Below, one piece after another: positions 1-8,361 of a DNA stretch of 33,632 nt. Made by a program: the position numbers and the translations under genes. The stretch comes from Treponema sp. (GTDB lineage: Bacteria; Spirochaetota; Spirochaetia; Treponematales; Breznakiellaceae), in NCBI GenBank assembly GCA_009784995.1, contig WQXE01000003.1, positions 1 to 33,632 on the forward strand, written 5' to 3'. The notes under the pieces were generated by a model. It worked only from the letters and a program-made list of their open reading frames with translations, had not been told where the DNA came from and did no database searches. Each line of letters opens with the position of its first letter. The stretch's first letter is position 1.

Positions 1-576
1 ACTTGTAACAGGTGTACTGAAACTGATGGAACACAACCATATCCAATCCTTGCACTAGGTGCTACAGGACCCGCAGGCGGGAAAATTATATATGTGGCTC
101 CGGCAGGTTTTACTGTAACAAGTACAACACCTGCGTTTACAACGTATACCGCTTATTATATTGAAGCCGCTCCAACAGACGCGGGATATATGAGATGGTC
201 AACTCAATCATCATCCCCATATCCTGATGTAGCAGGAACTTTATTAACTATTGGTTCAGGTAGAAATAACACAGCTCTTATTATAGCGGCAGAACAAACA
301 GCTCATCCATCTAATGCATATATTTACGCGGCGTTAGCTTGTAAAAATTATACTTCTTCTGGTTTTGAAAGTTTTAATGACTGGTTTTTACCTAGTCAAG
401 ATGAATTAAATCAACTTTATCTAAGACGAGCGGATTTTAGCATAACAACGGGTTGGTTCTGGTCTTCCTCGCAGAGCAGTTTCATTTTCGCCTGGTTTCA
501 GGTTTTCGGCAATGGTAATCAGACCGTCAGCGACAAGGGCGCCAACAGCGATGTCCGTGCTATACGAGCCTTCTAG
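1..576 (+). CDS. C-terminal part of a DUF1566/Lcl-type (C-type-lectin-like fold) protein, 5' truncated by the window edge; candidate DGR variable protein
   Basis: Frame 1 is open from base 1 (TCNRCTETDGTQPYPILALGATGPAGGKIIYVAPAG...). Motifs FNDWFLPSQDELNQLY...FWSSSQ...AWFQVFGNGNQ...VRAIRAF are typical of DUF1566/Lcl C-terminal domains. Confidence 0.75.
   Translation, partial: TCNRCTETDGTQPYPILALGATGPAGGKIIYVAPAGFTVTSTTPAFTTYTAYYIEAAPTDAGYMRWSTQSSSPYPDVAGTLLTIGSGRNNTALIIAAEQTAHPSNAYIYAALACKNYTSSGFESFNDWFLPSQDELNQLYLRRADFSITTGWFWSSSQSSFIFAWFQVFGNGNQTVSDKGANSDVRAIRAF
451..576 (+). other. Putative DGR variable repeat (VR) at the 3' end of the CDS
   Basis: GC-richer 3' end compared with AT-rich upstream coding sequence. 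Codons at presumed variable positions all end in C/T (agc agt ttc att ttc / ttt / gtt / acc gtc agc gac / ggc gcc aac agc gat), as expected from AAY template codons, alternating with constant codons (gcc tgg, cag, ttc ggc aat ggt aat cag, aag, gtc cgt gct). Confidence 0.55.
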
Positions 577-582
577 GCTCGT
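564..582 (+). other. Hairpin spanning the stop codon (acgagcc-ttcta-ggctcgt), DGR IMH-hairpin-like
   Basis: Perfect 7-bp inverted repeat immediately at the VR end. Confidence 0.6.
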
Positions 583-603
583 GCTGTAAGGAAACGATTT
601 TGA

Positions 604-619
604 GAGCGCTTGCGCGCTC
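604..619. repeat. Small hairpin gagcgc-ttgc-gcgctc
   Basis: Perfect 6-bp inverted repeat. Confidence 0.6.
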
Positions 620-664
620 CCAGATCGGGCTTTTTAACTATTTAACCCTTTAACTATTTAACTG

Positions 665-692
665 TTTTTTGCCGCCGACAGGCGGCAAAAAA
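665..692. terminator. Bidirectional Rho-independent terminator-like hairpin TTTTTTGCCGCC-GACA-GGCGGCAAAAAA
   Basis: Perfect 12-bp stem with A/T tracts on both sides, 4-nt loop. Confidence 0.75.
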
Positions 693-704
693 TTTAAGAT
701 AGTA

Positions 705-767
705 GTGTCAGGCATCTTTTTATTTAGATAATTTTAAGGTCATGAATGGTGCCTGTCACTTTTTTTT
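705..767. repeat. GTGTCAGGCA...TGCCTGTCAC REP-like inverted repeat followed by T tract
   Basis: Shares catgaatggtgcctg(t/a)cactttttt with the copy at 18535-18567. Confidence 0.6.
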
Positions 768-1052
768 GATTGTTATATAATTTATATCACAAGGCAGAGG
801 CGCATAGACCCTGGCGGCGTCTGTGGCAGTGATCAAAGCAGTTGTGTAAGGCAATCTAGCACTCATCAAAATTTAATTAAAGTAAAATTTTGTATTAAAT
901 AATAAACCACGACGAACTGCTGGAGGAGCTATAAAGTTTTATTTCCAATTCTGCCATTTAGCCGCCACGGGGATATGCGAATCTGCCTCATGGTTTTATT
1001 TTTCTGAACAAAAACATGCGCCGCCTGTGTTATTTATTAATTAAAATAAAAA

Positions 1053-1078
1053 CTTTGCGTCTTGGCGTCTTTGCGTGA
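1053..1078. repeat. Dispersed repeat family A unit (ctttgcgtcttggcgtctttgcgtga)
   Basis: 8-bp periodic unit; same motif as at 4007-4031, 8950-9028 (left arm), 11545-11595 and 13738-13764. Confidence 0.7.
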
Positions 1079-1124
1079 AAATTTTCTCTGCTTTTTTCTC
1101 GTATATATACATTTTATTTAGTAT

Positions 1125-2354
1125 TCACCTGTTCAGCCGCATCCAGTCCACAAGCCGTCTTTCCAATGGGGCAATTTGGCTTGTATTTTCGTTGCGGGCG
1201 CGGTCGTAAAGATAGGGAAGTACGACACGTTCTTTTATAGCGACCCAGTTATGGGGAAGAATGTTAGGCTGCATGAAATTTTCGGATGGCGGCATTCGTC
1301 CCAATAGTTCGGGGTAAAATAACGGATAGATTTGTTCTGTTACAGAACTTAACGCGGAAAAGCCGCCGCATATGCCGAATATGTTTTCGTTAATTCTGTT
1401 TGCTCTTGAGTATTCCAGTAAAAGACGCTGGTTTTCTGTATTGTAAAACCAGATAATAAACGCCCTTGCCGCCTGTTGTGATTTTGCCCATTTTGGAATA
1501 CCCATGTATACGGAATCTTCGGTAATTGGAATTCTGTTTCGTTCCATAATCCAGCGGAAGTCCAGTATGTTTTTACTTTCGTCGTTTAATAAAAATAAAT
1601 CACTGCTTTCCATGTATGTAAAAAGAATACGCCCGGATTTTATTAATCTTTCCGGCGGTTCAAAAAAGTACTTGAATGTAAAATCCTCTTCCATCTGGTG
1701 GCTTGTGTTTATTACGTTAGTCCAGTCATTTATAAAAAACATCGAACGTTCAAGAGCCGAAGAATCCCAGGCAAGCGGTTCTCCTTCCCTGAAAGAAGCG
1801 CCGTCCAAAACCGCGACTGTAAGTAAAAAATTGTCATTCCATAAAGGCGAAAACCCAAGCTGTGTATACGCGCCGCGGCTTAACCTGTTAAAATTTTTGC
1901 TTAATATTTTTATTTCGTCAAAATTTATTGTAAATTGATTAGACAATTCATGTTCTCTGTCCTTTGAGAAAATTAGCGCCGGAATGTTAAACGATACAGG
2001 CAATAGGAATTGATCTCGATCGATTCTGCCAACTGCCAAAAGACGCGTGTAAAAACTGTTTCTGGAAACTTTATTTGTGCCAAAAATATTATCGATAGAT
2101 CTAAAATAAATACCCGTCGAAGAATTTTTAAGCCAGCTCGCGATTATTAAATCAGGGCTGTTCGCGCGGTTTAATTCGGCGGTTGGAAACTCTACATACT
2201 TTACGCTAACCTTGTATTGGTTTTGCACAGTATTGAAATATTCACCATAAAGCGCGAATTCAGGACGATCTGTCCAAATTTGCGCTGTTTTTACATCGCC
2301 ACAGGAAATTAAAATGACAGATAATAAAAAAATACCTATATTTTTATATAACAT
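1125..2354 (-). CDS. Extracellular solute-binding protein-like lipoprotein
   Basis: 409-aa ORF with lipobox-type N-terminus MLYKNIGIFLLSVILISCGD and overall character of a family-1-like SBP. Confidence 0.6.
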   Translation of the reverse strand: MLYKNIGIFLLSVILISCGDVKTAQIWTDRPEFALYGEYFNTVQNQYKVSVKYVEFPTAELNRANSPDLIIASWLKNSSTGIYFRSIDNIFGTNKVSRNSFYTRLLAVGRIDRDQFLLPVSFNIPALIFSKDREHELSNQFTINFDEIKILSKNFNRLSRGAYTQLGFSPLWNDNFLLTVAVLDGASFREGEPLAWDSSALERSMFFINDWTNVINTSHQMEEDFTFKYFFEPPERLIKSGRILFTYMESSDLFLLNDESKNILDFRWIMERNRIPITEDSVYMGIPKWAKSQQAARAFIIWFYNTENQRLLLEYSRANRINENIFGICGGFSALSSVTEQIYPLFYPELLGRMPPSENFMQPNILPHNWVAIKERVVLPYLYDRARNENTSQIAPLERRLVDWMRLNR

Positions 2355-2442
2355 AACCTATACCATCGCTGTTTTATTTTATCGCATAAATAAGTGTATT
2401 TTGTCTTATATATGCTTGTCAATCTGCTATATGAATGATAGC

Positions 2443-2943
2443 ATGAAAACGGAGGGTTGTTTGGACCGTATTAAAGACGCGCAAATTATTAGATTAATCG
2501 AGCAAATCGGCGAACATTACAGGACAAATATATCCAACCGTTTTTTACGCCCGGTTTTGCTTCAGCTTCAGGTTGATAAAAATACCTGGGACCAAATCGA
2601 GGCTCTAACCGAAAAAATGGAACTATATCGATATCAGGGTTTTCATCTTGACGAGTTATACCGTCAGATAGCTGCCTGTGCCCGTTTTTGCGAAGTTGCC
2701 CGTAATAATATGAGCCATGCCTTAAAAAGTAAAATAACATCCCTTCCCAGCGGTCCTGATAAAATCCTGCGGGAAATGGCTGCCAGTAATTTTATATCAA
2801 ATTTAAAGGTTTTTACGGATTTATTAAATGAATTATATGTCAATTTAGTAGAAATGGATAAAGCCAGCGCCGGCAAGGAACAGCCCGTTTATACGCAAAT
2901 TCAGGAACTTTTTAGTGTTGGCAGGCTTTTAGTCGGTCACTAA
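2443..2943 (+). CDS. Conserved hypothetical protein (helical)
   Basis: ORF extends to 2314, but the 5' part overlaps the divergent lipoprotein gene. ATG 2443, or TTG 2461 just after ggaggg, are plausible starts. Confidence 0.55.
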   Translation: MKTEGCLDRIKDAQIIRLIEQIGEHYRTNISNRFLRPVLLQLQVDKNTWDQIEALTEKMELYRYQGFHLDELYRQIAACARFCEVARNNMSHALKSKITSLPSGPDKILREMAASNFISNLKVFTDLLNELYVNLVEMDKASAGKEQPVYTQIQELFSVGRLLVGH

Positions 2944-3028
2944 CCTTGTAATAATAAAGCGCAGACTTGACTTTTTTCCCTGATTAGTGTAAAAAAGTAA
3001 TACTTATTGAATTTATTTGGAGAGAATG

Positions 3029-3337
3029 ATGTACGTTCTGGTTGAATTTAAAGGAAAGCAATACAAAGCGGTAAAAGGCGAATTGCTTAAAGTTGACAAA
3101 ATTGACGCTGAGCCGGGAACGGCTATCAATATTGATACAGTATTATTGGTATCCAGTGACTCTGTAAAGGTTGGAAACCCCTATGTGTCAGGCGTAAAAG
3201 TGTCCGCTACGGTAGAATCACATGGCAAAGACGGCAAGATTATTGTATTTAAGTACAAGCCAAAAAAGGATTACCGTCGAAAAAAAGGACACAGGCAGGA
3301 ATATTCGATCATCAAAATTGGTGATATTTCAGCTTAA
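3029..3337 (+). CDS. rplU: Ribosomal protein bL21
   Basis: MYVLVEFKGKQYKAVKGELLKVDKI...; C-term KPKKDYRRKKGHRQEYSIIKI; SD ggagag upstream; followed by prp and rpmA. Confidence 0.95.
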   Translation: MYVLVEFKGKQYKAVKGELLKVDKIDAEPGTAINIDTVLLVSSDSVKVGNPYVSGVKVSATVESHGKDGKIIVFKYKPKKDYRRKKGHRQEYSIIKIGDISA

Positions 3338-3340
3338 AAA

Positions 3341-3670
3341 GTGATTGAAATTGAAGCTGTTCTGGATAACGATGGAATTTTAAAAGCTTGCAAAGCAGCG
3401 GGTCATGCGGGAGCCGGAAAAAGCGGCTCTGACATTGTATGCGCCGCTGTTTCGATTCTTTTAAGAACTGCGTTTAGTACCCTTTTAAACAAAAAGGGGA
3501 TAAAAGTACAAGGCGGAGCCCCTGAAAGAGGGCAGCTTTGGCTGGAAGTTGAATATGAAGCGGAAGGTAGAGAATACCTTTTCGCTGTTGGGGAATTTTT
3601 GGTTAACGGACTTTCGTCATTAACAAAGGAGTTTCCCAATAATTGTAAGTTAACGATTAAGGAGATTTAA
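3341..3670 (+). CDS. prp: Ribosomal-processing cysteine protease Prp-like (YsxB/DUF464)
   Basis: [25 protein letters not shown] matches the Prp His/Cys motif; located between rplU and rpmA; GTG start. Confidence 0.88.
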   Translation: MIEIEAVLDNDGILKACKAAGHAGAGKSGSDIVCAAVSILLRTAFSTLLNKKGIKVQGGAPERGQLWLEVEYEAEGREYLFAVGEFLVNGLSSLTKEFPNNCKLTIKEI

Positions 3671-3671
3671 T

Positions 3672-3923
3672 ATGGCACGAAAACGCGGCGGAAGCGGCGC
3701 TAAAAACGGTAGAGACGCTAACCCTAATTATCTGGGTATAAAATCATCTGATGGCGCTTTTGTAAAAGCGGGAACTATTATAGCTCGTCAGCGCGGGACA
3801 AAAATACATCCCGGTAACAATGTCGGTTGTGGCGGTGACTTTACTCTTTTTGCCCTCGCGGACGGAAAAGTTAATTTTCACCAAAGACGCGGCCGCAAAC
3901 TCGCCTCTATTATCGTAGTTTAA
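3672..3923 (+). CDS. rpmA: Ribosomal protein bL27 (no N-terminal extension)
   Basis: [52 protein letters not shown]... Confidence 0.97.
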   Translation: MARKRGGSGAKNGRDANPNYLGIKSSDGAFVKAGTIIARQRGTKIHPGNNVGCGGDFTLFALADGKVNFHQRRGRKLASIIVV

Positions 3924-3950
3924 AAATATTTTCAAAATTAATAACGCTAA

Positions 3951-4031
3951 CTTCGAACCATAGGTTCGGCGAAGACGCAAAGGTAATGTAAGTTTTCGAA
4001 TTGCAGCTTTGCGTCTCTGCGTCTTGGCGAG
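3951..4031. repeat. Family A inverted-repeat element with nested CGAACC-ATA-GGTTCG palindrome
   Basis: cttCGAACCATAGGTTCGgcgaagacgcaaagg...ctttgcgtctctgcgtcttggcgag; same nested palindrome as in tilS. Confidence 0.7.
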
Positions 4032-4052
4032 GTGATTTGGGAGAAAATTTTT

Positions 4053-5090
4053 TTGGAAAGATTTGCGGATGAAGCTACAATCGAAGTTACCTCAGGAAGC
4101 GGCGGTAATGGTAAAGTAGCCTTTCGCCGTGAAAAATATGTCCCAAGAGGCGGTCCTTCAGGCGGAGATGGCGGCAGGGGAGGGGACGTTGTTTTTACAA
4201 TCAAGCGAAACTTGCGAACCCTCGCTCACCTGCGTTATAAGCGAAAATTTAAAGCGGAAAATGGCAAGGATGGCGGGAACTCCGGTTGTTATGGTCATAA
4301 TGGTTCAGATGTAATAATTCCGCTGCCGCCGGGTTCATTAATTAAAGACGCTTTAACAAATAAAATTATTCATGATTTTTCCAATAACGAAGAAGATTTT
4401 ATTTTTCTAAAAGGCGGTAACGGCGGATGGGGAAATATTCATTTTAAATCTTCAGTTAATCAAGCGCCTAATAAAGCGCAGCCAGGAAAAGCGGGTGTTA
4501 CAAAAACATTAATAATTGAACTTCAAATAATGGCGGATATAGGTCTTGTCGGTTTTCCTAACGCCGGGAAATCAAGTTTGCTTGATAAATTTACGAACGC
4601 TCGCCCTAAAATCGCCGCGTATCCTTTTACAACAAAAATTCCCAATTTGGGTGTATTAACAGTTGGAGATTCAGATATAATTATCGCCGATATTCCCGGT
4701 TTAATTGAAGGAGCGTCAAAAGGCGCGGGGCTTGGTATTCGTTTTTTAAAACATATTTCCAGAACTCAAATTTTAGCTTTTTTAATAGATTTATCCGATG
4801 ACAATTATTTGGAAGCGTTTGATATTCTTTTAAAAGAACTTGAATCATTTTCCTCCGAGTATCCTGATATTCCGGATTTAACCAAAAAAAAGCGTCTTAT
4901 AGTCGGAACAAAAACAGATCTATTGGATAGCAATGAAGAATTGGAAAATACAAACCGGTTGACAGAATTAATAAAAAAATACCCGTCGGAAGAAGTTTTA
5001 GGTATTTCTGTTTTTTCTGGTGATGGTATAAAAGAATTGTCCGGCGCTTTTATTAAATTAACAAAAGAAACTGAAACTGGGGATCTTTAG
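4053..5090 (+). CDS. obgE: GTPase Obg
   Basis: ERFADEATIEVTSGSGGNGKVAFRREKYVPRGGPSGGDGGRGG; G1 GFPNAGKSSLL; TTG start at 4053 with SD gggaga fits Obg better than GTG 4032. Confidence 0.93.
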   Translation: MERFADEATIEVTSGSGGNGKVAFRREKYVPRGGPSGGDGGRGGDVVFTIKRNLRTLAHLRYKRKFKAENGKDGGNSGCYGHNGSDVIIPLPPGSLIKDALTNKIIHDFSNNEEDFIFLKGGNGGWGNIHFKSSVNQAPNKAQPGKAGVTKTLIIELQIMADIGLVGFPNAGKSSLLDKFTNARPKIAAYPFTTKIPNLGVLTVGDSDIIIADIPGLIEGASKGAGLGIRFLKHISRTQILAFLIDLSDDNYLEAFDILLKELESFSSEYPDIPDLTKKKRLIVGTKTDLLDSNEELENTNRLTELIKKYPSEEVLGISVFSGDGIKELSGAFIKLTKETETGDL

Positions 5091-6322
5091 TGAAACTGGG
5101 TATTTTAGGCGGCAGTTTTAACCCGGTTCACAACGGGCATCTTTATCTGGCGAGAAAAGCTCTTTCGTTTTTAAACCTGGACAGAGTTGTTTTTATACCC
5201 GCGTATCAATCTCCTTTTAAATTAAACGCGTTTTCAAGCGAAAGTAAAATGCCGTCCGCGAATGACAGATTGGATATGCTTGCCGCTTCTTTAACAGGGG
5301 ATCCGGGATTCGCGATTGACAACTGCGAAATTAAACGAGAAGGTGTTTCATACACAGTAGATACACTTGAAGATATTATTTCCCGATATCAGCCGTCAGG
5401 TAAACCTGTTTTAATAATCGGGGACGACCTTGCCGCGGAATTTTTAAATTGGCATGAAAGCGATAAAATTCTGCAATTGGCGGATATCGCCATAGCGCGC
5501 AGAATCGATTCTCCCATAGAAAAATATTCCTTCGCTCATGTTCTAATCGAAAATGATGTTATGAAAGTTTCTTCGCGGGATATCAGGCAAAAAATTAAAG
5601 ATGACAATGATTGGCAGTCTTTGGTTCCGCAGGGAGCAAAAGAAATAATTATAGAACAAAATCTTTATGGTTTTATGGGAAATATGGGGCAAAAAACATC
5701 AAAATCGGACGCGAAAATTGATGTTTTAATTCCAATCGAAACAATTACGCGGGAAGTTATTAACCGTGTCGAAACCGCCGTTCGTGGCGCTTTAAATACT
5801 GAGCGTTTTTTACATTCCAGAAGCACAGCTGTTTTAGCCGTTGATATGTGCCGCAGATTTGGTCTAGACCCGCTTTGCGGTTATCTCGCGGGTATCGCTC
5901 ATGATTTCGCCAAACAGATAGACGGCAAGCAACTGTTAAAAATTGTAAAATCCAGTAAACAGTATACGATTTCCGGTCTCGAAAAAGATAAACCGAATCT
6001 TCTCCACGGAAAAGCCGCGGCGGTATTGCTAAGACAGCGTTTCTGTATTCATAATGAAGATATACTTGAAGCTCTGGCTTTCCATACATCAGGAATCGCC
6101 GGCATGGGACCTTTGGCAAAGATTATTTATATTGCCGATAAAATAGAATGTACAAGAAATATCGATCCTGCTTTCAGGAAGATGTTTAACGAAGACAAGG
6201 AGCTTCCGTTGGATTTAATTCTTTTTGCCGTAATCGAAAAAACTATTGTAAAATTAAAGGCAAAAGAACTGGATTTATCCAAAGATACTATAAAACTTCT
6301 GGAAAAAATAAAGGAAAAGTAA
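5090..6322 (+). CDS. nadD-yqeK: Fusion: nicotinate-nucleotide adenylyltransferase (NadD) + HD-domain YqeK-type hydrolase
   Basis: N-term GILGGSFNPVHNGHL; C-term HSRSTAVLAVDMC...GYLAGIAHDFAK...LLHGKAAAVLLR...IIYIADKIE. GTG start overlaps the obgE stop. Confidence 0.88.
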   Translation: MKLGILGGSFNPVHNGHLYLARKALSFLNLDRVVFIPAYQSPFKLNAFSSESKMPSANDRLDMLAASLTGDPGFAIDNCEIKREGVSYTVDTLEDIISRYQPSGKPVLIIGDDLAAEFLNWHESDKILQLADIAIARRIDSPIEKYSFAHVLIENDVMKVSSRDIRQKIKDDNDWQSLVPQGAKEIIIEQNLYGFMGNMGQKTSKSDAKIDVLIPIETITREVINRVETAVRGALNTERFLHSRSTAVLAVDMCRRFGLDPLCGYLAGIAHDFAKQIDGKQLLKIVKSSKQYTISGLEKDKPNLLHGKAAAVLLRQRFCIHNEDILEALAFHTSGIAGMGPLAKIIYIADKIECTRNIDPAFRKMFNEDKELPLDLILFAVIEKTIVKLKAKELDLSKDTIKLLEKIKEK

Positions 6323-6324
6323 AA

Positions 6325-7539
6325 TTGAAATTATTTAAAGGCGACGCGTCGCTTCTATTACTTGCTTTAATTATACTTCTATTTACATTTGGAGTTATAT
6401 TTTCCATTTTAACTTTTCGCAGCTGCCCTGTGGAAGACGCCGTTGCTGACAGCCGCCTTATGAATATTTTATTTGTAATCGAAGATGATAAAAAACCTCT
6501 TAGTACTTATGTATTAATGTATCATTCCGGTACAAAACGAACAGCCATTTTTGATGTACCGGGAGATCTTGGTTTATTAATTTCCAGGATAAACCGCGTT
6601 GACCGCATCGACAGGGTGTATGATTCAGGCAGGATTGGCAATTATCAAAGTGAAATAGAAAAACTTTTAGGTATCGATATTAATTTTCATATAATAATAA
6701 ATAAGGAAAATCTGGTTTCCGTAGTTGATATTCTTGAAGGAGTGGAAATATTTATTCCTTCGCGCGTTTTTCATTGGGAAGATGATGATATTATTATTTT
6801 TCCTTCCGGTATGACAATTCTTGACGGCGCTAAAGCAGGTATTTACGCTACATACAGCTTGCCTCATGAAGACAGTGAAATGGCTGTTTTCCGCAGACAG
6901 CGTTTTTTTCTTGGTTATCTTAATCGCCAGATTCAAATGAATGAATACTTTCAAAACCCTTCGGCGTCGAAAATGTATAATTCACTTTTTAGATCAAATA
7001 TGAATCAGCATACTTTAATGTGCCTTTTTAACGAATTTGTAAATATTGATATTGATCGCGCCGGTATTCAATCTGTAGGCGGGACTGTAAGAGAAGTATC
7101 CGGGCAAATGCTGATCATTCCGCATTGGGATGGAAATTTAATCAGGGAAATTGTGCTTCAAACTATGGGAACCCTTTCCCGTGATATCGAAGATCACTTG
7201 ATCGAACGCACCCTTACAGTAGAAATTTTAAATGGAACAACTATTAACGGGCTCGCGGGCAGAACAGCGGACATGCTTAGAAGTTTTGGTTACGATGTAA
7301 TCGCGATAAGCAACGCGGACAGAAACAACTATGACAGTACATTAATTATTCATCGCGCCGGGAATGATGAACTTGTAAAAGCTTTTGCCGATGTTATCCG
7401 GTGTACAAATATTGTCCGGGAAGCTAATCCGTATGACGACCTCGCGGACGATTTTATTTTTCACAATATCGAATATAAAGCTGATATAACTTTACTGCTT
7501 GGAAGGAATTTTAATGGAAGATTTGTCGTTGGAAATTAA
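6325..7539 (+). CDS. LytR-CpsA-Psr (LCP) family protein with LytR_C domain
   Basis: N-terminal TM segment; LCP-like NILFVIEDDKK...RINRVDRIDRVYDSGR; C-term LTVEILNGTTINGLAGRTADMLRSFGYDV; TTG start. Confidence 0.7.
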   Translation: MKLFKGDASLLLLALIILLFTFGVIFSILTFRSCPVEDAVADSRLMNILFVIEDDKKPLSTYVLMYHSGTKRTAIFDVPGDLGLLISRINRVDRIDRVYDSGRIGNYQSEIEKLLGIDINFHIIINKENLVSVVDILEGVEIFIPSRVFHWEDDDIIIFPSGMTILDGAKAGIYATYSLPHEDSEMAVFRRQRFFLGYLNRQIQMNEYFQNPSASKMYNSLFRSNMNQHTLMCLFNEFVNIDIDRAGIQSVGGTVREVSGQMLIIPHWDGNLIREIVLQTMGTLSRDIEDHLIERTLTVEILNGTTINGLAGRTADMLRSFGYDVIAISNADRNNYDSTLIIHRAGNDELVKAFADVIRCTNIVREANPYDDLADDFIFHNIEYKADITLLLGRNFNGRFVVGN

Positions 7540-7870
7540 CCGCGAAACTGACAATGAAAACGCGGCAAAACTTACTGAGCTTTTGCGTGAACACAAGGGA
7601 CAGGATGTTTCTTTACTGGATTTACAAGGTATTAATAACTGGACAGATTATTTTATTATCGCGACAGTTTCCAGCAAGACACACATGGATGGTCTTGAAA
7701 GGCATGTAAAAGAATTCTGCCATGAAAGAGAAATTGATATCTTAGGTTGTTCGCGTAAAGACTCTGATGATGAATGGCGTTTGATTGATCTAGGATCAAT
7801 AATCATTCATTTAATGACATCAAACACCCGCGAGTTTTACGACCTGGAAAGACTTTGGCGAGCGGCATGA
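7514..7870 (+). CDS. rsfS: Ribosomal silencing factor RsfS (YbeB/Iojap)
   Basis: ALLELDLQGI-like LLDLQGINNWTDYFIIATVSSKTHMDGLERHVKEF; SD ggaagga, ATG 7514; overlaps the end of the LCP gene. Confidence 0.92.
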   Translation: MEDLSLEINRETDNENAAKLTELLREHKGQDVSLLDLQGINNWTDYFIIATVSSKTHMDGLERHVKEFCHEREIDILGCSRKDSDDEWRLIDLGSIIIHLMTSNTREFYDLERLWRAA

Positions 7871-7919
7871 CTTAACGCAGGGCAGCTTTAGCCACCCTTA
7901 CGCCGCGGGTTAAAGACTA

Positions 7920-8207
7920 TCAGTCCTCATCGTCCCAGTCTTCGTCGTCATCTTCATCATAATCGTCGTCATCTTCTTCGTATTCGTCTTCATCCTCGTA
8001 GTCGTCCTCATCTTCGTCTTCGTCCTCATCTTCTTCCAGATCGTCCTCATCCTCGTAGTCATCATCTTCGTCTTCGTAATCGTCATCCTCAATGTCATCA
8101 TCATCACTGAGAATGAAAGCCGGCAGGCTGTCGTCTAAGTCATACTCTGTTTCATAACTGTTTACAGGTATTAGCGTCAGCTCTTCGTTAGCTCCGTTCA
8201 GAACCAT
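7920..8207 (-). CDS. Small protein with extremely acidic Asp/Glu/Tyr C-terminal tail
   Basis: Start MVLNGANEELTLIPVNSYETEYDL with SD gggaga; C-terminal ~55 residues nearly all D/E/Y. Confidence 0.65.
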   Translation of the reverse strand: MVLNGANEELTLIPVNSYETEYDLDDSLPAFILSDDDDIEDDDYEDEDDDYEDEDDLEEDEDEDEDEDDYEDEDEYEEDDDDYDEDDDEDWDDED

Positions 8208-8301
8208 AATGTTCTCCCTTGTAATTGGTATTTTTCTTGAATCCAAACTGAGTTGAGATTTTTTAACCTCACATTAGAAACATAAGGGAGGATATATTAT
8301 T

Positions 8302-8329
8302 TTGTCAACAGGTTTTTAATAAAAATAAT
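8302..8329 (+). promoter_or_regulatory. Putative promoter for ispE (TTGTCA-16-AATAAT)
   Basis: Visual sigma70-like match. Confidence 0.3.
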
Positions 8330-8361
8330 AAAAAAGTCTTTATTTGTGATATTCTTATTTT

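Noticed and set aside
780-1050. Possible DGR template repeat or RT in the spacer downstream of the VR
   Set aside because: No sequence resembling the VR constant segments (e.g. tggtcttcctcgcag) and no RT-like ORF in the window.
1504-1938. 144-aa plus-strand ORF antisense to the lipoprotein gene
   Set aside because: Shadow ORF of a better supported gene with lipobox; no family resemblance.
7910-8107. 65-aa minus-strand Met/Thr-rich ORF (MMMMTLRMTITKTKMM...)
   Set aside because: Out-of-frame shadow of the acidic low-complexity tract.
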